This document shows, in pieces, positions 9,458 through 18,024 of a stretch of 64,000 bases of DNA. Every line of letters begins with the position of its first letter. The stretch's first letter is position 1. The translations under genes were made by a program, and so were the position numbers. This DNA comes from Prevotella sp. oral taxon 299 str. F0039 (GTDB taxonomy: Bacteria > Bacteroidota > Bacteroidia > Bacteroidales > Bacteroidaceae), in the NCBI RefSeq assembly GCF_000163055.2, contig NC_022111.1, positions 372,001 through 436,000 on the forward strand, written 5' to 3'. The notes beneath the pieces are model-generated. The model was not told where the DNA came from. It saw nothing but the letters and a program-made list of their open reading frames with translations, and did not search any database.

Positions 9458-10876
9458 ATGGCTATATTATTAACTCTTTTTGTCTATTTCGTGGTGCTTT
9501 TGCTCATTAGTAAGCTAACGACACGCAAAGCAACTAATGGTGTTTTTTTTAAGGCGAACAACACTTCTCCTTGGTATATGGTGGCTTTTGGAATGATTGG
9601 AGCCTCGATTTCGGGGGTTACTTTTGTTTCAGTTCCAGGAATGGTGAATAAGATTTCGATGACTTATTTGCAGACCTGCATGGGCTTTATTGTGGGATAT
9701 GTGTTGGTTTCCTTTGTACTTTTACCCGTATATTACCGCTTAAATCTTACCACCATCTATTCTTTTTTAGAGCAAAGGTTCGGTGTTTATGCCTATAAAA
9801 CGGGTGCTATTTTCTTTTTATTGGCAAAAATGATAGGCTCTGCCATACGCTTTTATGTCGTTTGTATCATTCTTCAGCAGTTTGTTCTCAATGCTTTTGG
9901 CATACCATTCTATGTAACTGTGCTCGCAATGGTGCTGTTGATATGGCTTTATACTTATCGAGGAGGAATTAAAACCCTTGTATTTACAGATGTTTTTCAG
10001 ACTTTCTGCATGCTAACGGCTTTAATTCTAATTATTTATGGCGTTGTAGATGCTTTGGGAATGAGTATGTCTGAGGCTATAACAGCGGTGTGGAACGACC
10101 CAAGAAGTAAGATTTTTGAATGGAATGACGCATCGTCTACTCAATATTTTTGGAAACAATTCTTTAGTGGTGCATTCATAGTGGTGGTGATGACGGGCTT
10201 AGATCAAGATATGATGCAGAAGAATTTAACCTGTAAATCGTTGAAAGAGGCTCAGAAAGATATGTGTACTTATGGATTAGCGTTCCTTCCTACCAACTTT
10301 TTATTCTTGTTTTTGGGAGTCCTTTTGTCGCTTCTTGCCACCCAACAAGGGATTGCTTTGCCAAAAGCAGGTGACGAACTATTGCCTATGTTTGCTGCAA
10401 CAGGCAACCTAGGTCAGCTTGTATTGGTTCTGTTTTCTATCGGAATTATCGCTGCTTCGTTCTCAAGTGCCGACTCTGCGCTTACTGCTCTCACCACAAC
10501 TATGTGTATAGACGTGTGCAATAAGCCTGAAAACGAATCGTTTAGAAAGCGTATTCACATCGCTATGGCTATTGTTTTCGCTCTATTTATCTTGATTTTT
10601 AAGGCGTTAAACAATACAAGTGCTATCGATGCTATCTATATAATGTGCGCTTATACCTATGGTCCTTTGTTGGGATTGTTTGCCTTTGGACTCTTTACTC
10701 GCCACAAACTGCACGATCGTTTTGTGCCTTATGTTGCCATTTTGGCACCTTGTTTGTGTTGGACATTGAGCTATGTTTCTGAAAATTGGTGGGGATATAA
10801 GTTTGGATACGAATTGTTATTGATTAATGGAGCGTTGTCGTTCCTTGGATTCTACTTGCTCAAACGTTCAAAATAG
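9458..10876 (+). CDS. Sodium:solute symporter family protein
   Basis: Integral membrane protein of 472 residues with about 13 hydrophobic segments, of the SSS (solute:sodium symporter) family. Characteristic features are the early block GMIGASISGVTFVSVPG, the TYRGGIKTLVFTDVFQ block in the middle, and SFSSADSALTALTT, a segment that carries the sodium-site serines and threonines in SSS proteins. It would couple sodium entry to uptake of a small solute such as a sugar, amino acid or carboxylate; the substrate cannot be assigned. ATG 9458 was chosen because the upstream TTG 9446 lies in the -7 promoter box. It is transcribed alone, divergent from trpB. Confidence 0.88.
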   Translation: MAILLTLFVYFVVLLLISKLTTRKATNGVFFKANNTSPWYMVAFGMIGASISGVTFVSVPGMVNKISMTYLQTCMGFIVGYVLVSFVLLPVYYRLNLTTIYSFLEQRFGVYAYKTGAIFFLLAKMIGSAIRFYVVCIILQQFVLNAFGIPFYVTVLAMVLLIWLYTYRGGIKTLVFTDVFQTFCMLTALILIIYGVVDALGMSMSEAITAVWNDPRSKIFEWNDASSTQYFWKQFFSGAFIVVVMTGLDQDMMQKNLTCKSLKEAQKDMCTYGLAFLPTNFLFLFLGVLLSLLATQQGIALPKAGDELLPMFAATGNLGQLVLVLFSIGIIAASFSSADSALTALTTTMCIDVCNKPENESFRKRIHIAMAIVFALFILIFKALNNTSAIDAIYIMCAYTYGPLLGLFAFGLFTRHKLHDRFVPYVAILAPCLCWTLSYVSENWWGYKFGYELLLINGALSFLGFYLLKRSK

Positions 10877-11025
10877 CATTGTAAAATCAACTTCAAAATA
10901 GCTGTTTTTATTGTCTTTTAGGGTGAGGAAGTGGGGTAGAAGTGGTGATTTTATCTTTTATACATTTTGTTTCTTATAGATAAAATCAGTTTGAATTGTA
11001 TTTTTATGCATTCTTTTTTTGCTTA

Positions 11026-11107
11026 TAAAAACATTGCTTTTAGCGTGCAATAGCTATTCTTTTTAAGTGTAATAACATTGCTTTTGCGTGGTAAAAGTAT
11101 TGATATT
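11026..11107. repeat. 22-nt-period repeat array, copy 2 (4 units)
   Basis: Units at 11026-11041, 11048-11063, 11070-11085 and 11092-11107 are each 16 nt, separated by the 6-nt spacers AGCGTG, TAAGTG and GCGTGG. Unit 1 is TAAAAACATTGCTTTT. The 360-base gap 10877-11235 contains this array and the trxB terminator; nothing else was recognised in it. Confidence 0.85.
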
Positions 11108-11171
11108 ACTCTTAAATTTACAACTCATCTTCTTGCAAAGGTAATGAAGGTGCAAGCGAAAGACATAAAAA

Positions 11172-11206
11172 GCACTCTAACAATGCATAAAACATCATTA
11201 GAGTGC
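11172..11206 (-). terminator. Terminator after trxB
   Basis: A perfect 9-bp stem (11172-11180 with 11198-11206). In the minus direction it is followed by TTTTTATG, and in the plus direction by CTTCTTTTTA, so it may work both ways. Confidence 0.75.
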
Positions 11207-11235
11207 CTTCTTTTTATATTCAGAAAATGTGTTTC

Positions 11236-12183
11236 TTACTTATTGATTGTTGTTAAATAGCGTTCTGCTTCCATTGCTGCTTTGCAGCCAGAACCTGCAG
11301 CAACAACTGCTTGGCGATAGGTGTTGTCGGCAACATCGCCTGCTGCAAACACACCTTCTATGTTTGTTTTAGGAGTGTTTCCTTGTGTTTTGATGAATCC
11401 TTGTTCGTCGGTTTCAATAGCATGGCTAAACACTTTAGAGTTAGGATTATGTCCAATAGCCAAGAAGAAACCATCAATTGGAAGGTCATAATGTGTTTCA
11501 TCAGCCTCACCAAGGCGTTTTACGAGGTGAACTCCTTCAACTCCATCTTCTCCGTAGAGTCCTTCTGTGTTGTGTTCGAATAGCACTTCGATTTTTTCAT
11601 TTTGCATAACACGTTGGCGCATCACGTCAGATGCACGTAAATAGTCTTTACGAACAATCATATAAACCTTGCTTGCAAGTCCTGAGAGATAGATAGCTTC
11701 TTCGCAAGCAGTGTCTCCACCACCTACAACAGCAACCACTTTTTTGCGATAGAAGAATCCATCACAAGTGGCGCAAGCACTTACTCCACGACCATTATAT
11801 TTGGTTTCGTCTGGCAAACCTAAATATTTTGCACTTGCACCAGTGGCAATAATCACTGTTTCAGCTTCTATTTCATCACCTCTGTCGGTTGTAAGTACGT
11901 ATGGTTTTTGTGTGAAATCAACTTTAGTTATTTCGCCATCACGAATGTCTGCGCCAAATCTTTCTGCTTGTTTGCGTAGATCTTGCATCATAAGATTGCC
12001 ATCAACGCCTTCTGGATAGCCTGGAAAATTCTCTATATCTGTTGTTTGTGTTAATTGACCACCAGGCTGAATGCCACAGAATTCGATTGGATTTAAGTTG
12101 GCTCTACTTGCATAAATAGCTGCAGTATAGCCCGCTGGACCACTTCCGATGATAGCGCAACGAGTGTATTCTTTTGTTGACAT
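11236..12183 (-). CDS. trxB: Thioredoxin-disulfide reductase
   Basis: Protein of 315 residues, the usual size. It passes electrons from NADPH through FAD to thioredoxin. The FAD-binding block GSGPAG is at 13-18, the redox-active CATC pair at 137-140, the NADPH-binding GGGDTA at 154-159, and the second FAD block GVFAAGDV lies near the end. It is upstream of a hairpin terminator and 127 bases downstream of the glutathione peroxidase gene on the same strand. The pairing of two thiol-redox enzymes suggests a shared role in oxidative defence and possibly a common transcript, but no promoter was seen in the gap between them. Confidence 0.96.
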   Translation of the reverse strand: MSTKEYTRCAIIGSGPAGYTAAIYASRANLNPIEFCGIQPGGQLTQTTDIENFPGYPEGVDGNLMMQDLRKQAERFGADIRDGEITKVDFTQKPYVLTTDRGDEIEAETVIIATGASAKYLGLPDETKYNGRGVSACATCDGFFYRKKVVAVVGGGDTACEEAIYLSGLASKVYMIVRKDYLRASDVMRQRVMQNEKIEVLFEHNTEGLYGEDGVEGVHLVKRLGEADETHYDLPIDGFFLAIGHNPNSKVFSHAIETDEQGFIKTQGNTPKTNIEGVFAAGDVADNTYRQAVVAAGSGCKAAMEAERYLTTINK

Positions 12184-12310
12184 AATATTAATTCTTTGGT
12201 TTGTATTATATAATGAGGTAGAACTAATGCCCTTTTTATCAGTAAAGGATTGATGGACATGTTGTTCTTGCTTTTCTTTTATTGCGTTCTTTTGTTGTAA
12301 ACATTTACTA

Positions 12311-12865
12311 TTATTCAGCTAAAAGCTTTTCAATTTCTTCAGAAATAACAGCACAACTTGTTGTGGGTTCAAAGCGTTTAACAACTTTTCCTTGCTTGTT
12401 GATAAGGAATTTAGTGAAATTCCATTTGATATCAGATTTGCTCTTATAGTCAGGATCAGCCTCTGAAAGGATCTTTTCTAATATTGGTGTAAGTTCATGT
12501 TGCTCGTCCCAACCTGCAAAACCTTTTTCTTCTTTAAGGAATTTGTATAGTGGCTCAGCGTCATCTCCGTTTACTTTAATCTTTTTGAAACGTGGAAAAT
12601 CGGTACCAAAGTTAAGTTTGCAGAAGTCATGAATTGCTTCATCGGTTCCTGGAGCCTGTCCTCCAAACTGGTTACAAGGAAAATCTAGGATAGCAAAACC
12701 TTGTGTACGATATTTCTTATATAGTTCTTCTAGCTCTGTATATTGTGGAGTAAAGCCACATTCTGTTGCTGTATTAACGATGAGAAGAACTTCGTTTTTA
12801 TATTCTTTCAATGAAACTTCGACACCCTTACGATCTTTTACGCTGTAGTTATATACTGTCTTCAT
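12311..12865 (-). CDS. Glutathione peroxidase family protein (Cys type)
   Basis: Protein of 184 residues. The peroxidatic residue is a plain cysteine, C36 in NTATECGFT, not selenocysteine. Q66 (FPCNQFGG) and W149/N150 (IKWNF) complete the catalytic tetrad seen in this family. There is a second Cys at 64 in FPCNQ and another at about 83. Bacterial Cys-type members usually work as thioredoxin-dependent peroxidases, which fits the neighbouring trxB gene on the same strand. No signal peptide is visible, so it should be cytoplasmic. A promoter -7 box lies about 48 bases before the start. Confidence 0.92.
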   Translation of the reverse strand: MKTVYNYSVKDRKGVEVSLKEYKNEVLLIVNTATECGFTPQYTELEELYKKYRTQGFAILDFPCNQFGGQAPGTDEAIHDFCKLNFGTDFPRFKKIKVNGDDAEPLYKFLKEEKGFAGWDEQHELTPILEKILSEADPDYKSKSDIKWNFTKFLINKQGKVVKRFEPTTSCAVISEEIEKLLAE

Positions 12866-12912
12866 ATTTTATTTTATTATGTGTGATTAAATTTTTCTTA
12901 TTTATTATATTG

Positions 12913-12920
12913 CAAAGATA
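12913..12920 (-). promoter_or_regulatory. -7 promoter box for the peroxidase gene
   Basis: The minus strand reads TATCTTTG (TAnnTTTG) in the divergent gap 12866-13191. A single repeat-like unit ending CATTGCTTTT follows at about 12935-12950. Confidence 0.55.
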
Positions 12921-13050
12921 ATGCCAAATCGACTAAAAGACATTGCTTTTACACGTTTTTCTGCTTTAAAAAGAATAAAGAGCTAGGCTTTTGTTTTGTT
13001 TCTTTCTATTAAGAATAGGGAAAAACCTATTAAAGTGTAGGGATTTTATA

Positions 13051-13081
13051 TTTGGAAAGGATTTGGAATGCTTTAATTTTG
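13051..13081 (+). promoter_or_regulatory. Full consensus Bacteroidetes promoter
   Basis: TTTG at 13051-13054, a 19-base gap and TAATTTTG at 13074-13081 match the TTTG-N19-TAnnTTTG consensus exactly. It should drive the short frame at 13095 and the lipoprotein gene at 13192. Confidence 0.8.
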
Positions 13082-13094
13082 CAAACATAAAATT

Positions 13095-13181
13095 ATGAGA
13101 ATAATTATCTGTTCACTAGCGGTAGCAATGAAAAAAGATATGTTTCTTGTATTGAAGAAAATGAATAGTAACAAAACATAG
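13095..13181 (+). CDS. Possible 28-residue leader peptide
   Basis: A frame starting MRIIICSLAVAMKK that ends 10 bases before the lipoprotein gene. It would be the first frame on the transcript from the consensus promoter at 13051. The start is hydrophobic, then basic. It may be a leader peptide affecting the downstream gene, the relic of a longer gene, or chance. No known family is recognised. Confidence 0.35.
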   Translation: MRIIICSLAVAMKKDMFLVLKKMNSNKT

Positions 13182-13191
13182 TTAAGGGCTT

Positions 13192-13740
13192 ATGAAGAAG
13201 ATCAATGTGTTTTTAGCCTCATTTATGGTGACTATTTTAGCAATAGGTCTTACATCGTGTGATTATGATTATTATGATGGTTACTATGATGGCGAATACT
13301 ATGGTGGTTATAACCATAATAACTCTAGCAACTTGCCAACACCTGTGCAAATGGCGAATGTCTTACGAGGCACATGGCGTGGTAAAACTAAGGTGAAATA
13401 TAAAGAAAATGGTCAAATTCTGACCGATATGTTGAATACAGAGATAACATTTAGACAAACGAAGTTGAATGCAACTTACGGAGAAGGAACACAGATTGAT
13501 TATCAAAATAACAGCGTAGTATCGTCAAGACGCTTTACTTGGAATATAGATTATGCGACTCTTGACATTGTGATAAGTTATAAAAAGGAAAATGGAAATG
13601 TATTTACGATGCGAATCGATTATGATGATTTACAATTAAACAACCGTACTTTTTCGGGAGAAATGGAAGGTTATAATGAAGCAGATGAATTCGATTATAG
13701 GAGATACGGATATAGTAGAATACTTAAAATGATAAAGTAA
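13192..13740 (+). CDS. Lipoprotein with a Tyr/Asp/Gly-rich linker
   Basis: Protein of 182 residues. A signal peptide ends in the lipobox LTSC with Cys at about residue 23, so it should be lipid-anchored. The Cys is followed directly by a run of Tyr, Asp and Gly (residues about 24-42), an unusual flexible acidic-aromatic linker. The rest (from NVLRGTWRGKTKV) resembles a small beta-rich domain of the lipocalin-like type seen in many Bacteroidetes lipoproteins, but I do not recognise a specific family. It is driven by the strong promoter at 13051 and ends at the terminator at 13805. Function unknown. Confidence 0.8.
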   Translation: MKKINVFLASFMVTILAIGLTSCDYDYYDGYYDGEYYGGYNHNNSSNLPTPVQMANVLRGTWRGKTKVKYKENGQILTDMLNTEITFRQTKLNATYGEGTQIDYQNNSVVSSRRFTWNIDYATLDIVISYKKENGNVFTMRIDYDDLQLNNRTFSGEMEGYNEADEFDYRRYGYSRILKMIK

Positions 13741-13804
13741 GAAATAAGTTAAGTGAAAAGAGCATCAGGATAACAAAGCTCTTATTATAATGTATGTAAA
13801 TGGC

Positions 13805-13844
13805 ATAGGCGCAGAAAACTCTCTCTTCTGTGCCTATTTCTTTT
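13805..13844 (+). terminator. Terminator after the lipoprotein gene
   Basis: A 13-bp stem with one G-U pair (13805-13817 and 13825-13837 approximately) followed by TTCTTTT. The rest of the gap 13741-14110 holds only the nuclease terminator at 14064. Confidence 0.75.
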
Positions 13845-14063
13845 GTTCAGAATCTTAAAAGTGCTTTCTTTTGATAGTACTTCCTTGATTTGAAAGGACA
13901 AAATTTTTATTTTGATAAGCTGTTTTCCTTTTTTTTATAAATAAGAAAGTAGTTCTTTTATTTTATTCCTCAGTTTATTGAGATTGAATAAGGGTTTTCT
14001 TTTGCTGAGAAGAAAAGGGAAAAAAGGTGAAATAGAGGTGTTTATAGAGTAGAGATAATCAAA

Positions 14064-14098
14064 AACTGCTGTAAATGAATGGAGTTAAAACAGCAGTT
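14064..14098 (-). terminator. Likely terminator after the NUC1 nuclease gene
   Basis: A perfect 9-bp stem (14064-14072 with 14090-14098), followed on the minus strand by TTTGATT. The short U-run makes it only moderately convincing. Confidence 0.5.
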
Positions 14099-14110
14099 CT
14101 TGTGTTGTTA

Positions 14111-15007
14111 TTATTTTAGATCCCACAAATTGTTATTCACAGACACAGCTTCAATGGTGCGTTCAATGTTGTCTGGCAGATTACAAAAGAAGTCAATGCC
14201 AGTCTTTTCTTCTAGTTCTTTAATCGAAACTGCATATTTAGCTAATCTATTATCCTTGTTATTCTCGTGCTTAACCCAGAATCCAACGGCATTATATACG
14301 CCGTTTTTCACTCTAAGAATAGCCATAAAGAAATAAGTTGGCACAATCATTCCCTTGCCAGTTGTAGTATATTGTGCGCTATTGTCGATGGTTCCACCCT
14401 TGCAAACATAAAGAGTGTCTGCAAAATTATAATTGTTTTTGGTAGCCCAGTTGCGCACTTTGTTTTCCATTTCGAGCCAAACCCCTGAGTTGAAATCATG
14501 TTTTTGAGGTTGCATGTTGGTCATATAGAAAGTTTGATATTGTGCCTCTTTATTGTTAAGTCTATCTGCAGAAGGGCAAATATGTCCGTGATCAAATCCA
14601 GAACCTCTATAAGGATCGGGTGTAATAGTGAAATATGAGGGCAGGGAAGGGTCGTAAGGATATTGCTTTGTATAGTTGCTTGGGTAATAACGATTTACTC
14701 TTCTTATTAAATTTGAACGGTACATTTGATAACAACTCCATCTTTGTGTTTTCTTGTTTGTGTCCCATTCCACGCAATAATTCACCTCTCCATTACTCGT
14801 TTTGTATATAAGTATCTTATTGTTTGTTGTATTTTTTATCTTTGGAAATTCTAAACGAGCATAGTCTTTCGATATTGTTGTTGGATTATTGTTGCTTTCT
14901 CCTTGCGTGTTTTTGCCCGAATTATCTACAACATCGTCCTTGCTACATGAGTGCAAAGCACCTAAAAGAAGTAGAAATGCACCTGTTTTAAATAATATTT
15001 TCTTCAT
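14111..15007 (-). CDS. Secreted DNA/RNA non-specific endonuclease (lipoprotein)
   Basis: Protein of 298 residues from the preferred start MKKILFK; an in-frame ATG three codons earlier is possible. A lipobox LHSC places the Cys at about 20-21, so it should be anchored to a membrane, probably facing outward. The beta-beta-alpha-metal nuclease core is clear: FDHGHICPSADR corresponds to the DRGH motif with His as general base, but with His in place of the Arg, and TNMQPQKHDFN carries the metal-binding Asn. NUC1-type enzymes cut single- and double-stranded nucleic acid without sequence preference. A set of TonB receptor and lipoprotein genes begins beyond rpmE2 on the same strand, so nutrient or phosphate scavenging from external nucleic acid is a reasonable inference. 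The gap 15008-15437 upstream shows only the rpmE2 terminator. Confidence 0.88.
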   Translation of the reverse strand: MKKILFKTGAFLLLLGALHSCSKDDVVDNSGKNTQGESNNNPTTISKDYARLEFPKIKNTTNNKILIYKTSNGEVNYCVEWDTNKKTQRWSCYQMYRSNLIRRVNRYYPSNYTKQYPYDPSLPSYFTITPDPYRGSGFDHGHICPSADRLNNKEAQYQTFYMTNMQPQKHDFNSGVWLEMENKVRNWATKNNYNFADTLYVCKGGTIDNSAQYTTTGKGMIVPTYFFMAILRVKNGVYNAVGFWVKHENNKDNRLAKYAVSIKELEEKTGIDFFCNLPDNIERTIEAVSVNNNLWDLK

Positions 15008-15344
15008 TATATACAAATGTTTTCTATGTATCTAAATCCTGTTCAATCTCTTTTATATAACGAAAGTCCTTTACTTTTATTATTTTCAGGAAAGCTTAGA
15101 AAGCGAAATATTTATGTTTTAGAATGGCATACTCATTGCTTCTGTAATGTAATATTAATGCTTCTAGCGAGTGATGGCATTACTTTTATCCAATAAACTC
15201 AATGCGTTTTGTTCTAATCCTGATCCTTTTTACTTAAAATATTATTGCTTGTAAGTATAAAAAGAATAGTATTGAAACTTGGAATCCTTTATAGAAAAGG
15301 GCTTATTGTTGTATTCTGATTACCTAAAACCGCTATAAGTGTGG

Positions 15345-15404
15345 TTTTATTTCAAAAAAAATAGCATGGAAAAGTGTATATGCAACTACACTATCTCCAT
15401 GCTA
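15345..15404 (-). terminator. Strong terminator after rpmE2
   Basis: An outer 9-bp stem (15362-15370 with 15396-15404) encloses a second stem. In the minus direction it runs into ATTTTTTTTGAAAT, a classical U-tract. Confidence 0.88.
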
Positions 15405-15437
15405 AAAAGTCGTTAAATATATTCTGTAAAAGATATA

Positions 15438-15689
15438 TTATTTGTTAATCTTACCGTAACGGTTCATGAATCTATCAACACGACCAGCTGTATCGACAAG
15501 CTTGCTCTTTCCTGTATAGAAAGGATGTGATGTACTTGAGATTTCAATCTTAACCACTGGATAAGTCTCACCTTCAAATTCTACTGTTTCATTTGCTTTA
15601 CATGTAGACTTTGTAAGGAACATATCGCCGTTGGACATATCCTTAAATACGACGGGACGATAGTTGTCTGGATGAATACCTTTTTTCAT
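15438..15689 (-). CDS. rpmE2: Ribosomal protein L31, type B
   Basis: Protein of 83 residues of the large ribosomal subunit. The start [17 protein letters not shown] and the [11 protein letters not shown] segment are diagnostic of L31 type B. Only one Cys is present, so the zinc-ribbon cysteines of type A are missing; this is the zinc-free form. A full consensus promoter lies directly upstream (15734-15765), placed immediately behind the end of the DUF6359 gene, and a strong terminator follows, so it is a single-gene unit. Confidence 0.95.
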   Translation of the reverse strand: MKKGIHPDNYRPVVFKDMSNGDMFLTKSTCKANETVEFEGETYPVVKIEISSTSHPFYTGKSKLVDTAGRVDRFMNRYGKINK

Positions 15690-15733
15690 TTTACTTTATT
15701 GTTATTTATAAATTATACTCTATAATGAGTGTG

Positions 15734-15765
15734 CAAATTTACTAATCTTTTTGCAATTAGCCAAA
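15734..15765 (-). promoter_or_regulatory. Full consensus promoter for rpmE2
   Basis: On the minus strand: TTTG at 15765-15762, a 20-base gap, then TAAATTTG at 15741-15734. This matches TTTG-N19-21-TAnnTTTG. Confidence 0.8.
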
Positions 15766-15778
15766 TAAAATGCACTTT

Positions 15779-17140
15779 TTATTGAGCGTAAGTAATTGTA
15801 ATTGTTTGAAGTCTCAATTGAACTCCGCCCTTAGTTGCACCTACGAGAGTGTTAGTATAAGTTGCGTTATTACCTGTAAAAGAAACTGTTGCAGTTGAAT
15901 TACCTGTGTAATTAGTTCCTTGATAAACGTCACAAGTAATCACAATCTTAGCAATTGCTTTCTTACCTTTAATTGTAAAGCTGTTGTTTGCATAAACTCT
16001 AATACCCTTTGACTTTGCAAAGAACTTAGGAACATTTGTTTGTCCGTTTGCAGAGAAAGATAAAACAGAACCATCGCTCAATGCAATATTGCTCAAATCG
16101 CTTGCGTCTGTAATACCAATTGCATTCAAATCAACAGTCAAGGTTTCTGTACCTGCTGTTGCAGTTGTGTTGTTTAATGTAAGGGTATTACCATTAATTA
16201 CCACAGCTTCACCTGCTTGTGCAGGAGGATTTGGTGTTGGATTGCTATCATGTTGTTTCTTTCCGTTGATAGAATACAAGTAACTCTTGTTTGGAACGGT
16301 CTCAGGTGTGTTACCTCTGTAGTTTACAAACTGACCACGGATAACCACTTCATCACCCACTTTAATAGCATTTGCACCAGTAAACTTCTTGTTGTCAAGG
16401 TCTAAGCTTCTGTAAATGTAAAGTTGTCCTGTTGCTGTTCCATCGTCAGAGATATAATATGTAGCATTACCAAAGCCACTTGTTTGAAGTTCTTTGATAG
16501 AAACAATCTTACCTTTAACGAACATTTCTGCTGTAGCAGAGTCAGCTTTTAAAGATGTAAGATGTGCAACCATTGTAGCAACGTTATATGGAGACGCCTC
16601 AGTTCCTTCACCAACCTTAGTTGTTGGAGTTGTAGGAGTAGTGCCATGTTGCTTATTTCCGTTGATAGAATATAAGTAACTCTTGTTTGGAACGGTTTCA
16701 GGTGTGTTACCTCTGTAGTTTACAAACTGACCACGGATAACCACTTCATCACCTACTTTAATAGCATTTGCATCAGTAAACTTCTTGTTGTCAAGGTCTA
16801 AGCTTCTGTAAATGTAAAGTTGTCCTGTTGTAGTTCCATCGTCAGAAATATAATATGTAGCATTGCCAAAGCTGTTTGTTTGAAGCTCTTTGATAGCAAC
16901 CACCTTACCTTTAACGAATGTCTCAGCTGTAGCAGAGTCTGCTTTCAAGCTCTTTAAGTGTGCATTTAATGCTGCAACGTTGTATGGATCAGCTTCTGTT
17001 CCAGAGCCATTTGCTTGAGAAGGAGTAACTTCTTGCTTTTTATTATTAGGATTATCATAAGGAGAAGGTACATCCTCACAGCTTGTTAGTGTGCTTGCTG
17101 TAACAGCAAAAGCCATCATTAAATAAAAAAACTTTTTCAT
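15779..17140 (-). CDS. Lipoprotein with two tandem DUF6359-like domains
   Basis: Protein of 453 residues. The signal peptide ends in a lipobox with Cys at about 21 (LTSCEDVPS). Two almost identical domains follow (about residues 45-165 and 176-297). Each begins GTEA-(D/S)-PYNVA and contains YYISDDGT, LYIYRSLDLDNKKF and VGDEVVIRGQFVNYRGN, which fits the DUF6359 family with an OB-like fold. The C-terminal 140 residues form a different beta-rich domain (TLTVDLNAIGI, TYTNTLVGATKGG). The function is unknown; such domains occur in Bacteroidetes surface lipoproteins, often near TonB receptors and nucleases. It is third in a minus-strand operon after a TonB receptor and a DUF5689 lipoprotein, 20 bases behind the latter. 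Confidence 0.8.
   Translation of the reverse strand: MKKFFYLMMAFAVTASTLTSCEDVPSPYDNPNNKKQEVTPSQANGSGTEADPYNVAALNAHLKSLKADSATAETFVKGKVVAIKELQTNSFGNATYYISDDGTTTGQLYIYRSLDLDNKKFTDANAIKVGDEVVIRGQFVNYRGNTPETVPNKSYLYSINGNKQHGTTPTTPTTKVGEGTEASPYNVATMVAHLTSLKADSATAEMFVKGKIVSIKELQTSGFGNATYYISDDGTATGQLYIYRSLDLDNKKFTGANAIKVGDEVVIRGQFVNYRGNTPETVPNKSYLYSINGKKQHDSNPTPNPPAQAGEAVVINGNTLTLNNTTATAGTETLTVDLNAIGITDASDLSNIALSDGSVLSFSANGQTNVPKFFAKSKGIRVYANNSFTIKGKKAIAKIVITCDVYQGTNYTGNSTATVSFTGNNATYTNTLVGATKGGVQLRLQTITITYAQ
16249..17016 (-). repeat. Tandem internal duplication, period 396 bp
   Basis: Within the DUF6359-like gene, about 370 bases around 16249-16620 recur around 16645-17016 with a 396-base offset and only scattered differences. 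The two copies match at DNA level, including silent sites, pointing to recent duplication or ongoing gene conversion. Confidence 0.85.
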
Positions 17141-17160
17141 TTTGTTTTGTATTATATTTC

Positions 17161-18012
17161 TTATTGAATTGTTTGAACATCACTCTTTTGGCGAATAAGG
17201 ATTTGCCACGTGTTGCGGAAGCGTGTGAAGATTCCTGTAATGTTTACTTGTCCTGTAGGAAGAGGCAATGCAGCGAAATCTGCATAAGTACTTGTTCTCA
17301 CTACAAGTTGATTAGAATTGATGCCTGTAAGTGTTCTGTTTACGCTGTTAGCAGCATCTTTTTCAGACTCAGTAGCAAACACTTTCTTTCCGTCTGCGCC
17401 TTCAAAGCTCACATTTTTAATTGTCATTAGCTTACCGCAGTTGCTTTCAAGGTAGCTAGCATCATTGATTTTTGTAAGATCGAACTCTTCTGCTGTAACG
17501 CTATTAGCATCTGCTTTGCCAATAAGTTTAAAGTGATCGTTCCATAAGAAGCGATTCATTCTACTTACATAGGTTGCTCCTCGTGGGTTAGTGTATGGAG
17601 TTCCGATTTGAGCTTGTTGTCCATAGCTACCAATGTATAAACCTTTTAGGTTGACGACGATTTCTTGTCCAACAGGAAGATAGCCGAATAAACCACCTTG
17701 AGCGATACCTATTAGAATTGAGCCGCTACCATCTTCAATTGCAACATTATTAAATATGTTACCTTCGATGTCGTTTCCTGTGATGCGACCTTTTATCTGG
17801 ATGTCGTCTTCTATTTGCTTGTAACTATTTTGAGTTGCGCTAATTACAGATGCATAGGTTGTTTTTAAGCTTGCAATAGTAACAACATTCTTTTCTGTAA
17901 TGCTGTCATTTCCGTATGCATTGGGTGTTTGTGGGGTATCCCAATCGTTGTTCATACAACTTGAAATAGCAATACAAACAAATGCAATAATGATATATTT
18001 TAAATTTTTCAT
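17161..18012 (-). CDS. DUF5689 domain lipoprotein
   Basis: Protein of 283 residues. A signal peptide ends in ISSC with Cys at about 19. The body matches the DUF5689 type seen in Bacteroidetes: IQIKGRITGND followed by FNNVAIEDGSGSILI, then YLPVGQEIVVNLKGL and YGQQAQIG, which resembles OB-fold nucleic-acid binding repeats. The end QVNITGIFTRFRNTWQILIR is also typical. Its gene lies 13 bases downstream of the TonB receptor and 20 bases upstream of the DUF6359 gene, so the three form an operon. The likely location is the outer membrane surface. The role is unproven; a ligand-binding partner for the receptor is a reasonable inference. Confidence 0.78.
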   Translation of the reverse strand: MKNLKYIIIAFVCIAISSCMNNDWDTPQTPNAYGNDSITEKNVVTIASLKTTYASVISATQNSYKQIEDDIQIKGRITGNDIEGNIFNNVAIEDGSGSILIGIAQGGLFGYLPVGQEIVVNLKGLYIGSYGQQAQIGTPYTNPRGATYVSRMNRFLWNDHFKLIGKADANSVTAEEFDLTKINDASYLESNCGKLMTIKNVSFEGADGKKVFATESEKDAANSVNRTLTGINSNQLVVRTSTYADFAALPLPTGQVNITGIFTRFRNTWQILIRQKSDVQTIQ

Positions 18013-18024
18013 TGTGCAATGAAT

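Noticed and set aside
10877..11235. A 60-codon plus-strand frame at 11078-11260
   Set aside because: It covers repeat units and the trxB terminator, so it is chance.
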